Part shown: one piece after another, positions 49,199 to 57,209 of the stretch | Numbering within the stretch: the first letter of the stretch is position 1 | Layout of the letters: every line of letters begins with the position of its first letter | Assembly (NCBI GenBank): GCA_016222945.1 | Contig: JACRPY010000002.1 | Coordinates: forward strand, 1-64,000 | Direction: 5' to 3' | Origin: Methanobacterium sp. | Lineage (GTDB): Archaea > Methanobacteriota > Methanobacteria > Methanobacteriales > Methanobacteriaceae | DNA: 64,000 bases | Translations under genes and position numbers: made by a program | Notes under the pieces: model-generated | Database searches by the model: none | The model's input: the letters and a program-made list of their open reading frames with translations, nothing else | What the model was told of the DNA's origin: nothing

Positions 49199-49612
49199 CT
49201 ATAAAAAGCCTTTAAAAAAATATCCAATTCCTCCTAACCCCAATGCAATAAATGCACCAATAGCCAAGCTCATCAATTGCTTATTTAAATTATTTGAATC
49301 CCTATTAACCTCACTAATATTGGATACTACTTCAACAGGTTGATTATCTCCATTATTTTTGTTTTTATTTGTAGTTTCTGCAGATTCTGTGCTATCTCTA
49401 CTACTCTTATCTTTTGTGCTAATTTTGCCTTTTTTACTATCTTTATTTGTTGTAACAGCCGTGCTTTGACCAGTATTTTGATTTGAAGTTTGGTTTGATG
49501 TAACTTCCTCATAAGGAGTACCATGCCCTGGATGTGCTACTGTGAAACCACAAAAAGTCAAAACAACTGTTATTACCAGTATCGACATGAATAATCTTCT
49601 TTTAATGTATAT
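49199..49612 (-). CDS. Exported His-motif protein with Thr/Lys-rich linker, ATA start
   Basis: About 137 residues. The signal peptide MYIKRRLFMSILVITVVLTF ends ...CGFTVA, leaving AHPGHGTPYEE as a likely mature N-terminus: an HxxH metal ligand at the very end of the chain, like the MHxPDG start of CbiM. Then a Thr/Ser/Lys/Asn-rich linker and a C-terminal helix (LMSLAIGAFIALGLGGIGYFF). AAGGAG at 49621-49626 gives ATA at 49612 at 8 nt; the internal ATG at 49588 has no ribosome-binding site and drops the basic residues of the signal peptide. Possibly hands metal to CbiM copy 2, 120 nt downstream. Confidence 0.65.
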   Translation of the reverse strand: MYIKRRLFMSILVITVVLTFCGFTVAHPGHGTPYEEVTSNQTSNQNTGQSTAVTTNKDSKKGKISTKDKSSRDSTESAETTNKNKNNGDNQPVEVVSNISEVNRDSNNLNKQLMSLAIGAFIALGLGGIGYFFKGFL

Positions 49613-49658
49613 AAGCTCAACTCCTTGAATTTAAAAAAAAATAAAAGATATTTAGGTC

Positions 49659-52580
49659 TTATTCTGACCCAAATATATTTTTTCTAAAGAATCCTAGAAC
49701 TAAAAGCCCTCCACATAATATAACACCTACAAATATCAATGCAGTGTTAAGTCCAGAATCTGAACCGGTTGGACCGACCTTTGAAACTTCGTATGCTGCA
49801 CCTTGCTGTGAACCTGGAGATACAAGTTGACTTGTAACTTCTGTCTGAGTAACTGCACCCACAGAAACTCCAGAATCATCCAAAGAGCCATTACCTATAC
49901 TTGACTTTCCAGTAGCATGTTTAGAAGTGTTTCCTTGAGAATTTCCAGAGTTAGGGAACAGATCTGCCATTGTTCGAATAGGTAAGCCCTTAACATAATC
50001 TAAAGCATTGGTATTAGCAGTTCCACCCTGTTTGATCATGTTGAATTCACTTTCAGTTAACAGTTTTTCATTACTTGCAACAATCTTTGGTACTCCTTTG
50101 ACTCTGGCATTAGGTTCGCCTTTGTAAATACTGATATATGCTGCTATCTGGGCTTCACGCCGGGCTTCGCTAGTGGCGAGATCTTTTACGTATATATCTG
50201 CCCATTTGAAGTTTATAACAAGTACCCTAGCCGTTTTTGTAGTTGGATCCCATATAGCAAATATTCCTTCCTCAGTCGCACCATTTAGAGCTTCAGATGC
50301 TGTTTCTTCTTCGAGTAGTCGCTGGTTCATGTAAGTACCTTGTCCAGGAGATACTCCCAATAGATAAACTAAACTATCGTCTTTACAGTAAATACTGGAT
50401 CCCATGTAGAAATAGCTCTGATTACCAGTTAATGGATAATTTTTCTGTATATAGTCTGTTATAAAGAATCCTGGTTGTACTCCGGGACATGCGTGGTTGT
50501 GGAATATGAACGCCATCAGCTGATCAAATGGCGGATCATTTCTCCAGGCATTAGCTATGCTCTGTACGTTACCAAAGTTCCCATCTTTGAACACATTCTT
50601 ATTGAGTTCAAAGAGTGGTGTTCCTACGAGACTACCATTAGTGTTGAGCGCATTTGGACCTATATCATTCACTTTATGTCCATTTGAGTCGTTACCTACA
50701 ACAAAACTCTGAGTAGATGGATCATAGCGCATGTATATTGAACTCATGGTCTGGCCATCAATTCCACGCAGGACAAAATCAAACCATAATGGCTTCCATA
50801 ATCCCATGTGGATTGGTAAAAGAGTGGATCTGCTCAATCGTGACCCTAAAACCTGGTATATGCCATCCCATGTTGCTTCAGTGGTTTGACCGTTTAAATG
50901 AACATAACCAGAAGATGTAAGAACTGCCATGTTTTTGTTGTCTTTCTCCAGATCAATGCCTAATTCATCTTTGAATATTTTTTTAGCAAGATTAGCTGCG
51001 TTTTCACCGATTCCTTTCATCTGATCGTAAGTTAACTGTCCATTGTTATTTGTAACTGGAGTTGCACCTGCATCAGCTAAGTTAAGACCATTCATATAGT
51101 TTATATCCAATCCATGAGCTTCTTGTGCAGGTATACGAACTGTACCATCCGTATTTGTGATATTGGCTTTTGTTCCTACCATATAGTAGTATTGCTGTTC
51201 TGTGAGTCCAGTTTTTTCTTTGATAAATTCAACCAGTTGTAAAGGATTATCTTTTAATTTACCTAATATCCAAGTGTTGAATTTTAATGTTTCTAAATCT
51301 CCTGTTAGACTTATTCCTGTGTCTTTTTTGAATTCTTGTTGGTTTTCTTCACGTTTAAACCTCATAACTATGAGGTCGCCTAAATTAGTTTTTTCATTCC
51401 ATCTGATGAATCCTATCATGTTGTCTTTAGCACCAGTAGCACTGGTATTGAATCCCACATATCCGCTTTTACCTGGTGTAGCATCTAAAAAGTACATTAC
51501 AGCATCATCATCAGAGTCACCTGGAACTCCTATAACCTTGTAAGAAGTTATATCATTAGGAGAACCTGGCCCTCCTGCAGTTTCTTGTATTGGTGGGTAT
51601 TTATTAAGTAGTGCCTGTGTTATGGTGTATCCACTGATTGTTCCTTGACAAACATGCCCATGGAAAGCTGCTTCTCTTAATAAATCTGAAGGAGCTCCAT
51701 TATTCCATGCATTAGCCAGACTTGCAAAGGAATATGCATTTTCACCACCTACTTTCGCAATTAAATTATTCCATTCAGCACGGCTCATGTTTTCAGAAAT
51801 AGTGCCTATGTAAGATGGATCTATAGAACCATTACGGAAACATACTGCATTTAATGCATTTCCATTTTTGGCCACAAATAGGAAATCCACTGGATCTACT
51901 GCTGTTTGTCTGAGCATCAGTAAATTACCTTTACCATAGGTTATTTTACCATTTGAACCATTTAAAATACCTTCAATACAATCCTGACTGGTTTTACCGT
52001 TGATTTTAGGCACACCTGCAGTGGTTATAGCCAGCACTTTTTCTGAACCTGCAAAGTTCAGTATTTGGTCTGCTTTGGCTGTAACTTCACGACCTAATTT
52101 GTAGTTAGCTGTTGCCTGCATGTTGAAATCTGCATTGCCATATAAATTAGAGTCTGATGGATTGCTAAGATCATGGGATACTCCCACTTGTTTTGTTTGA
52201 ACTATATAGCCTGGTGCTGAAACAGTAATATTAAATTTAGTACCGTCCACTGCTCCAGGATAGATAAAACTCAGTTTATAACCATTAAAAACATTATCAT
52301 ATGTTTTCGTATGGTCTATATGTGCCCCGTTAACGTCTTTAACCTTTATTTCAGGGTTAATCCCATTATCTGAAGGATATTCATAGTTTACTTTCACACC
52401 TATTATTGGATCAACTGGCTGTCCACTTCCAGGAGAAGATGATTGCAATTGATCTAAATCCTTGTTTTCACCTCCTACTGTTGATAAGTCTTCAGCAGAT
52501 GCTGTTCCACAAATACATAGAGTGAAAAGAACTGCAAATACAATTAAAGCTATATGTCCTTTTATTTTTTGTTTCTTAAT
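49659..52580 (-). CDS. Surface-anchored tandem FmdE-domain protein, ATT start
   Basis: About 973 residues. Signal peptide (KKQKIKGHIALIVFAVLFTL...TASAED), a beta-sandwich-like N-terminal region, then two FmdE-type domains with FHGHVCQGTISGYTI (about residue 307) and FHNHACPGVQPGFFITDYI (about 693). The HxHxCxG motif is the metal site of FmdE, a protein encoded with formylmethanofuran dehydrogenase genes. A stalk with AYEVSK and a C-terminal helix (LIFVGVILCGGLLVLGFF) anchor it outside the cell. GGAGG at 52589-52593 with ATT at 52580; the GTG at 52589 overlaps that site. Probably binds a metal, cofactor or tetrapyrrole externally, as a partner to the CobN-like protein. Confidence 0.8.
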   Translation of the reverse strand: MKKQKIKGHIALIVFAVLFTLCICGTASAEDLSTVGGENKDLDQLQSSSPGSGQPVDPIIGVKVNYEYPSDNGINPEIKVKDVNGAHIDHTKTYDNVFNGYKLSFIYPGAVDGTKFNITVSAPGYIVQTKQVGVSHDLSNPSDSNLYGNADFNMQATANYKLGREVTAKADQILNFAGSEKVLAITTAGVPKINGKTSQDCIEGILNGSNGKITYGKGNLLMLRQTAVDPVDFLFVAKNGNALNAVCFRNGSIDPSYIGTISENMSRAEWNNLIAKVGGENAYSFASLANAWNNGAPSDLLREAAFHGHVCQGTISGYTITQALLNKYPPIQETAGGPGSPNDITSYKVIGVPGDSDDDAVMYFLDATPGKSGYVGFNTSATGAKDNMIGFIRWNEKTNLGDLIVMRFKREENQQEFKKDTGISLTGDLETLKFNTWILGKLKDNPLQLVEFIKEKTGLTEQQYYYMVGTKANITNTDGTVRIPAQEAHGLDINYMNGLNLADAGATPVTNNNGQLTYDQMKGIGENAANLAKKIFKDELGIDLEKDNKNMAVLTSSGYVHLNGQTTEATWDGIYQVLGSRLSRSTLLPIHMGLWKPLWFDFVLRGIDGQTMSSIYMRYDPSTQSFVVGNDSNGHKVNDIGPNALNTNGSLVGTPLFELNKNVFKDGNFGNVQSIANAWRNDPPFDQLMAFIFHNHACPGVQPGFFITDYIQKNYPLTGNQSYFYMGSSIYCKDDSLVYLLGVSPGQGTYMNQRLLEEETASEALNGATEEGIFAIWDPTTKTARVLVINFKWADIYVKDLATSEARREAQIAAYISIYKGEPNARVKGVPKIVASNEKLLTESEFNMIKQGGTANTNALDYVKGLPIRTMADLFPNSGNSQGNTSKHATGKSSIGNGSLDDSGVSVGAVTQTEVTSQLVSPGSQQGAAYEVSKVGPTGSDSGLNTALIFVGVILCGGLLVLGFFRKNIFGSE

Positions 52581-52633
52581 ACTTATCACCTCCTTTTTAT
52601 TAGTAAATAATAGGTTTGAAAAACACCAATATT

Positions 52634-52663
52634 TAATACTTGTTATTAATTTTATATTATTAC
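52634..52663 (-). promoter_or_regulatory. Shared operator/TATA module, site E (FmdE-like gene)
   Basis: TAATAC (52634-52639), 14 nt, ATATTATTAC (52654-52663). On the minus strand AAGTATTAAATATTGG is the TATA box, as at site D. Further upstream (52686-52720) the sequence also resembles that of the CobN-like gene, so the two promoters are duplicates. Confidence 0.7.
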
Positions 52664-53104
52664 TTTTAAGGCTAAACCAACAGTTTTTGTAATAAAAAAA
52701 GGATAAAATTAATAATATTTACTTGAATTACCCTTATTTTTTAATAATAACCCTCCAAGATCATTTAGATAGATTAAAGTAGATATAAACAGTTATTAAC
52801 TAACTATCATATTTACAATGAATGTAAAAATCTAATTTTTGAATTAAAACATATAAATAATCTAATAAACCATAAAACATGGCAATAAAAATTTATAAAA
52901 AAGAATAAACATAATTAAACAAATAAAACACGACAAATACTCCCTAAAACCCTTAATTAATCCTCCAAAAATTAATCAAAAAGTAATACTAAGTATTATT
53001 ACAAAAAGTATAAAATAATCCTAAAACTATATTAAAAAGTAATAATATGGAACATAACCAACAACTTTTCTATCAAATAAAGCTAATTCAACCCGTATAA
53101 AATC

Positions 53105-53345
53105 CTTAAAAAAGAAAATTTATATTTTATTTCAATTTATAGGGCATCATAATGATACATTTGAGCTATGAATGTTAGATGCCCTATATTTTGATTTGGG
53201 GGCAGAATCTAAAATTTATATTAGATTCCATTTTATTGAAATATGGAGGGTTGTAATGGAAAAGCCGTCGAAAATCAGAGATTTTCGGGGCTGCACAGTT
53301 AAATTAACACTTGAAATTTAATTTTTTTAACCAGTTTTACCATTA
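53105..53345 (-). ncRNA. Candidate hairpin-rich RNA driven by operator site B
   Basis: Downstream (minus strand) of operator/TATA site B there is no open frame but three strong hairpins: CGAAAATC/GATTTTCG (53269-53287, 3-nt loop, extended by AGCC/GGCT), GAATCTAA/TTAGATTC (53205-53228) and TATAGGGCATC/GATGCCCTATA (53138-53188, 11 bp). A T-rich run on the minus strand near 53107-53120 could end it. No known RNA class recognised; transcription is inferred from the promoter. Confidence 0.35.
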
Positions 53346-53372
53346 CAATCATGGATTAGTGCTTTTAATATA

Positions 53373-53402
53373 TAATACTTTCTATTTATTTTGTATTATT
53401 AC
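53373..53402 (-). promoter_or_regulatory. Shared operator/TATA module, site B
   Basis: TAATAC (53373-53378), 14 nt, GTATTATTAC (53393-53402); minus-strand TATA is AAGTATTATATATTAAAA. About 70 nt around it are nearly the same as site C, including CATTACAA and GATTAG words. Confidence 0.7.
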
Positions 53403-53470
53403 TAAAAGGGCAAGATCCCCCCTATTCTTAATACTTCACAAAAAAGTAATAAATTAAAATATTTTTAATA

Positions 53471-53728
53471 TTACATCAAATCCTTTTTAACAAAAATAAG
53501 GTTTTCATCATAGCTTAAAGTGTATTCATCCCTACTCCAATTGAGTTTTTTTATAATTCCACCTATAATTTTCAAATTATCTTCATTATAGGGAAAAGTT
53601 ACCCATGCTATGCACGTACCTTTCTTATCAAAGTCAGAATATATATTTATAAGTTTTATAATTGCCTGTGTCTCAAATAATTCATTATTTCCCATTCTAC
53701 TGCTCCAAAGATTTATTTTATATGGCAT
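53471..53728 (-). CDS. Small protein, unknown, possibly frameshifted at its start
   Basis: 85 residues (MPYKINLWSSRMGNNELFETQAII..., ending ENLIFVKKDLM). No family recognised. The ATG has no ribosome-binding site. Just upstream another frame (53713-53784) with GGGGAA before its ATG encodes MKKENTNLNPEILALLMLK and runs into this gene over TTAAAATG, so a single -1 shift there would join them into a ~105-residue protein. That could be a mutation or a programmed shift. It stands behind operator site C, so it is probably part of the metal regulon. Confidence 0.45.
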   Translation of the reverse strand: MPYKINLWSSRMGNNELFETQAIIKLINIYSDFDKKGTCIAWVTFPYNEDNLKIIGGIIKKLNWSRDEYTLSYDENLIFVKKDLM

Positions 53729-53918
53729 TTTAACATTAGAAGTGCCAATATCTCAGGGTTTAGATTGGTATTTTCCTTTTTCATTTCCCCATATTTTATT
53801 TTTTAGGAGGAAACCAATGGCAAAGATAAAAATTAATACACAAATCACGCACTTTTAGTTTTTGTAATACTATATTGTCTCTTTGCCATTACAAACAAAG
53901 ATTAGCTCTTTTAATATA

Positions 53919-53948
53919 TAATACTTTCTATTTGTATGGTATTATTAC
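53919..53948 (-). promoter_or_regulatory. Shared operator/TATA module, site C
   Basis: TAATAC (53919-53924), 14 nt, GTATTATTAC (53939-53948); minus-strand TATA AAGTATTATATATTAAAA points toward the small gene at 53471-53728. The rest of the gap 53729-54127 is AT-rich and featureless. Confidence 0.65.
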
Positions 53949-54127
53949 TATAGTGGCCAATTTATGCAAATAAATAATAATAAACTAAACCTACAAAACC
54001 AAATTATAAAACAAATAAATAGTGAATTTAAAGTATTTTAAAATAAATCCAAATTTAAACATTTAATAAGAATATACATGTTAATTTCAGTATATACTCA
54101 TTTATTAAAAAGAATTTAATAAAATAA

Positions 54128-54526
54128 TTATTCTAAATAATTTTCTTCGATTGCATCAATTACACATGGCGCATTCCAACCTATAACCTCTGCTGCAATT
54201 TCTTCAAGCTCTGGAGGTACGTCTTCCATTCCATACGGCCTTATAACAATAATAGGCTTATTTAATTTCATTGAAATATCAATTTGATTTTTTATAATAT
54301 TATTATAATTATTATACAATCCTGAAAGAATTATAACTACATTTGCTGATTCTATCTGCTTTTGAAGCTCTTTTTCTTCAAGTTTATCTTTTTTGAGTAT
54401 GCTGAAATTTTTATATTCAAATTCATGAGCAGATGAAAGTTTTTCATTTATTAAGTCATATTCCTTTTCATTTTCGCCGATGTGGCTTATAAATAGTTTA
54501 TGAACCTTTAATTCTGACTCAAACAT
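54128..54526 (-). CDS. TIR-like (MTH538/ThsB-type) domain protein
   Basis: 132 residues. KVHKLFISHIGENEKEYDLINEKL, ESANVVIILSGLYNNYNNII and LNKPIIVIRPYGMEDVPPELEEIAAEVIGWN fit the TIR-like family first seen in a Methanothermobacter protein (MTH538) and later in Thoeris ThsB, where TIR domains make NAD-derived signals on phage infection. This copy has no obvious ThsA or other effector beside it, so a defence role is not supported by context; a stand-alone regulatory fold is equally possible. Start at ATG 54526, 9 nt from GGAG. Confidence 0.7.
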   Translation of the reverse strand: MFESELKVHKLFISHIGENEKEYDLINEKLSSAHEFEYKNFSILKKDKLEEKELQKQIESANVVIILSGLYNNYNNIIKNQIDISMKLNKPIIVIRPYGMEDVPPELEEIAAEVIGWNAPCVIDAIEENYLE

Positions 54527-54763
54527 GATATTATACTCCAAAATTACATTGATTTATAGATATTTAAATTTGAAAACATTTATTTCTATCTAAAAATATA
54601 ATTTAAAAAAAAATAGTTTATAGACTTTAAATTCAAAATAAGAAGTAAATTTAATTAATTTAATAATAAAAAGAGGTAGATATTCAGTTGTAACGAATTA
54701 CAACTGATTATATCCTCCAAATTGGTTTATATTCCTTATGCTAATAGGGCTGAATTATGTTGA

Positions 54764-55366
54764 TTAAACAAACATAGAATTATAGCCGTAAGCTCTATAA
54801 GGAACTGTTACCCATCTTCCGTTTTGGTTTAGCTGAACAGATCTGTGCTTACTGGAATAACTTGTTCTGTACTGAACTACTCTTGAAGAGTATCCTGCTG
54901 ATTGGAATTGACTGTTAAGATATTCACTCATAGCCCAGCAATCCCCTGCTCCTGCACTTTGCATGGAAGCAGCAGAGCTTACACCGCGCCTATATCCATA
55001 TCTTGCACCAGATTTCATTATGGAATCTGTTGTTCCGTCACTTACAAATCCAGCACTACTTGAAGAATAACTGCTTCTTTTGTATCTGGATGCTGCTTTA
55101 ACTTTTCTGTACTTTGATTTTTTGGATTTCTTGTAAGTAGCTTTTGTTTTCTTGTATTTCTTAGTAGTTTTAGCTTTTCGAACTGTTTTTGCCTTAACCT
55201 TTGTCTTAGATGCTGCGTTTACTTCTAAACCGCTTTTATTATCATTTAAACCAATTTTTAAATTATTGTCCACAGTTTGGTTTTCTGCTGCCCCTCCTAT
55301 TGAGGGAAATATGCACATTGCCATAGCTAATGTTAGTAACAACGCACACGTTTTTCGTCGCTTAAT
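54764..55366 (-). CDS. Secreted transglutaminase-like cysteine protein with Lys-rich linker, ATT start
   Basis: About 200 residues. Signal peptide MKRRKTCALLLTLAMAMCIF up to GGAAE, then a very basic repeat-like linker (KTTKKYKKTKATYKKSKKSK) that could bind anionic wall polymer, then a small transglutaminase-like domain with the catalytic set in AGAGDCWAMSEYLNSQF (Cys) and SSKHRSVQL (His) and NQNGRWVTVPYR after it. Similar domains are found in pseudomurein endoisopeptidases and wall-associated proteins of Methanobacteriales. GGAGG (55374-55378) sets the start at ATT 55366 (7 nt); an internal TTG (55342) would lose the basic head. TATA CCTTTATATGGG lies about 80 nt upstream. Confidence 0.7.
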   Translation of the reverse strand: MKRRKTCALLLTLAMAMCIFPSIGGAAENQTVDNNLKIGLNDNKSGLEVNAASKTKVKAKTVRKAKTTKKYKKTKATYKKSKKSKYRKVKAASRYKRSSYSSSSAGFVSDGTTDSIMKSGARYGYRRGVSSAASMQSAGAGDCWAMSEYLNSQFQSAGYSSRVVQYRTSYSSKHRSVQLNQNGRWVTVPYRAYGYNSMFV

Positions 55367-55948
55367 TTTACCGCCTCCGTGTCCACTAGTATTAAAACAC
55401 CTACTTGGGACTTTTTGGACAAAACATATAGTGTCTCAATATCCCATATAAAGGTTTTGATTTTTTTATGAAAAAAACGCATCCATAGCTCTCTTTTTTA
55501 GATTTAAGACTCTCTTAAAGAGTATTTAAAGGTAGGATTATAGAGTAGCACTCCTCGTTTGTATTTTTAGTATATTAGCCTTAATTATACCCTATTTTAA
55601 AAAATTGCCACGAATAGAAACTATTTTAATTCAAGATGTTATGGTCAAATTATATATGATATAAGTTGCCCCTCCCCTTTATAGTTACAAGAAATTTAAC
55701 GCCTTAAATCCTAAAAATAGAAATATTTGCAGCTTATTAAACATTCTAACATATTAAAACCATTTTTAATAAAAATAGTTGGAATTCTGTTATTTTAGTT
55801 ATTAATCTAAATTTTTATTATTTATTTGAATAAAACACAAATTAAAGCTTAATCAAATCCTGATCAAATATAGATATAATTTATATGAAAACAATATATA
55901 CTACTACTTTTTATAACTAAATTTTATTATTAGTGGAAAAGGATTGAA
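55367..55948. other. 582-nt gap between the secreted protein and moeA
   Basis: Holds the promoter of the secreted protein (TATA near 55440-55450, minus strand). Otherwise AT-rich with a GC-richer patch CTCCTCG at 55551 and CCCCTCCCC at 55669; no frame, repeat or RNA recognised. Confidence 0.4.
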
Positions 55949-57163
55949 ATGTTTTTATCTAAATTAATACCTCTTAAAGAAGCACTGGACATAATAAATG
56001 GTTTTAATGTCAAAATATCGGTTGAAAAAATATCTCTTAAAGATACATATAATCGAGTGCTTGCAGAAAACATTGAATCACTTTTAGATTCCCCCTCTTT
56101 TGATAATTCAGCCATGGATGGTTATGCCCTAAAAGCAGAGGATACATTTGGATTTTCACAAAGTAATCCTACATATTTAAAAGTTGTTGACAGTATTGGT
56201 GCAGGAAAAGCATCAAAAATCACAGTAAAAAATGGAGAAGCCATAAAAATTGCAACAGGAGCACCCATACCTCAAGGAGCAAATGCTGTTTTGATGGAAG
56301 AGTATACACAAAAAAAAGAGAATGATTTAGAAGTTTCAAGTACAGTTGCACCGGGTGAAAATGTTTCTTCCAGGGCTGAAGACTTTAAAAAAGGTGATTT
56401 ACTCTTAAAATCTGGAAAAAAATTAAGGCCACAGGATGTGGGAATAATAGCCTCTGCCGGATACAGTGAAATAACTGTTTTTAAAAAGCCACGAATAGGT
56501 GTCATTACCACTGGTAGCGAGCTTGTAATGCCAAAAACTCCATTAAATGAGGCAGAAGTTATAAATTCAAATTATTACACATTAAAAGCGCTGGTAGAAA
56601 GCACTCAAGCAATCCCTGACATTACCCATTGTGTTGATGATGCTAACAAAGTTAAAGATCAAATTAAAACATTTTTAAAATCCTGTGATGCAGTAATAAC
56701 CACTGGAGGCACTGCAATTAGTAAAGGAGATGTTGTAGTGGACGTAGTTAGTGAATTAGGTGATGTTTTAATTCATGGTGTTGCCATTAAACCAGGAAAA
56801 CCTTTTGGGTTCGGAATGGTTGATCAAACTCCTATATTCATGCTTTCTGGCTATCCTGTAGCTTCAATGGTACAGTTTGACGTTTTTGTGCGTGATACTC
56901 TCCTTAAAATGCAACAAATTTATAGAAAACCTCCCATTATTAAAAAAAAAGCCTCAAGAAAAATTGCATCATCTCTGGGAAGAACCGAATATATAAGGGC
57001 AGATACCGATGGAAATTCAGCCTATCCCCTTAAAATTAAAGGATCAGGAATTATAAGATCCATGGTGGAGTCTAATTCTTATATTATAATAGAAGAGAAT
57101 GTTGAAGGTATTGAAAAGGGTGAAGAGTGTAATGTTTTACTTTATGAAGCTCTAAATGTTTGA
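55949..57163 (+). CDS. moeA: Molybdopterin molybdenumtransferase MoeA
   Basis: 404 residues; inserts molybdate or tungstate into adenylylated molybdopterin, needed for formylmethanofuran dehydrogenase and formate dehydrogenase. Seen: FDNSAMDGYALKAED, GAPIPQGANAVLMEEY, RPQDVGIIASAGYSEI, TTGGTAISKGDVVVDVV and MLSGYPVASMVQFDVFV. AAAGGATTGAA before the ATG. A site-2 protease gene follows after 46 nt. Archaea often have two MoeA paralogues for Mo and W; which this is cannot be told. Confidence 0.93.
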   Translation: MFLSKLIPLKEALDIINGFNVKISVEKISLKDTYNRVLAENIESLLDSPSFDNSAMDGYALKAEDTFGFSQSNPTYLKVVDSIGAGKASKITVKNGEAIKIATGAPIPQGANAVLMEEYTQKKENDLEVSSTVAPGENVSSRAEDFKKGDLLLKSGKKLRPQDVGIIASAGYSEITVFKKPRIGVITTGSELVMPKTPLNEAEVINSNYYTLKALVESTQAIPDITHCVDDANKVKDQIKTFLKSCDAVITTGGTAISKGDVVVDVVSELGDVLIHGVAIKPGKPFGFGMVDQTPIFMLSGYPVASMVQFDVFVRDTLLKMQQIYRKPPIIKKKASRKIASSLGRTEYIRADTDGNSAYPLKIKGSGIIRSMVESNSYIIIEENVEGIEKGEECNVLLYEALNV

Positions 57164-57209
57164 AATTAATATGATAAAAAAAATAATTAGAATATTTGAA
57201 GGTGATTAA

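Larger units (their letters stand above)
52590..53470. other. 880-nt gap upstream of the FmdE-like gene
   Basis: No protein gene. Contains operator sites E and B, extra AGTAATAC/GTATTATTAC words near 52997-53018, and a hairpin-rich stretch at 53105-53345 that may be an RNA gene. Confidence 0.5.

Noticed and set aside
53256..53321. 21-codon plus-strand frame (MEKPSKIRDF...) with GGAGGG upstream
   Set aside because: It consists mostly of the triloop hairpin and lies antisense to a better promoter; too short to support as a gene.
53817..53858. 13-codon plus-strand frame (MAKIKINTQITHF) with AGGAGG upstream
   Set aside because: Good ribosome-binding site but too short and no conserved features; could be chance in AT-rich DNA.
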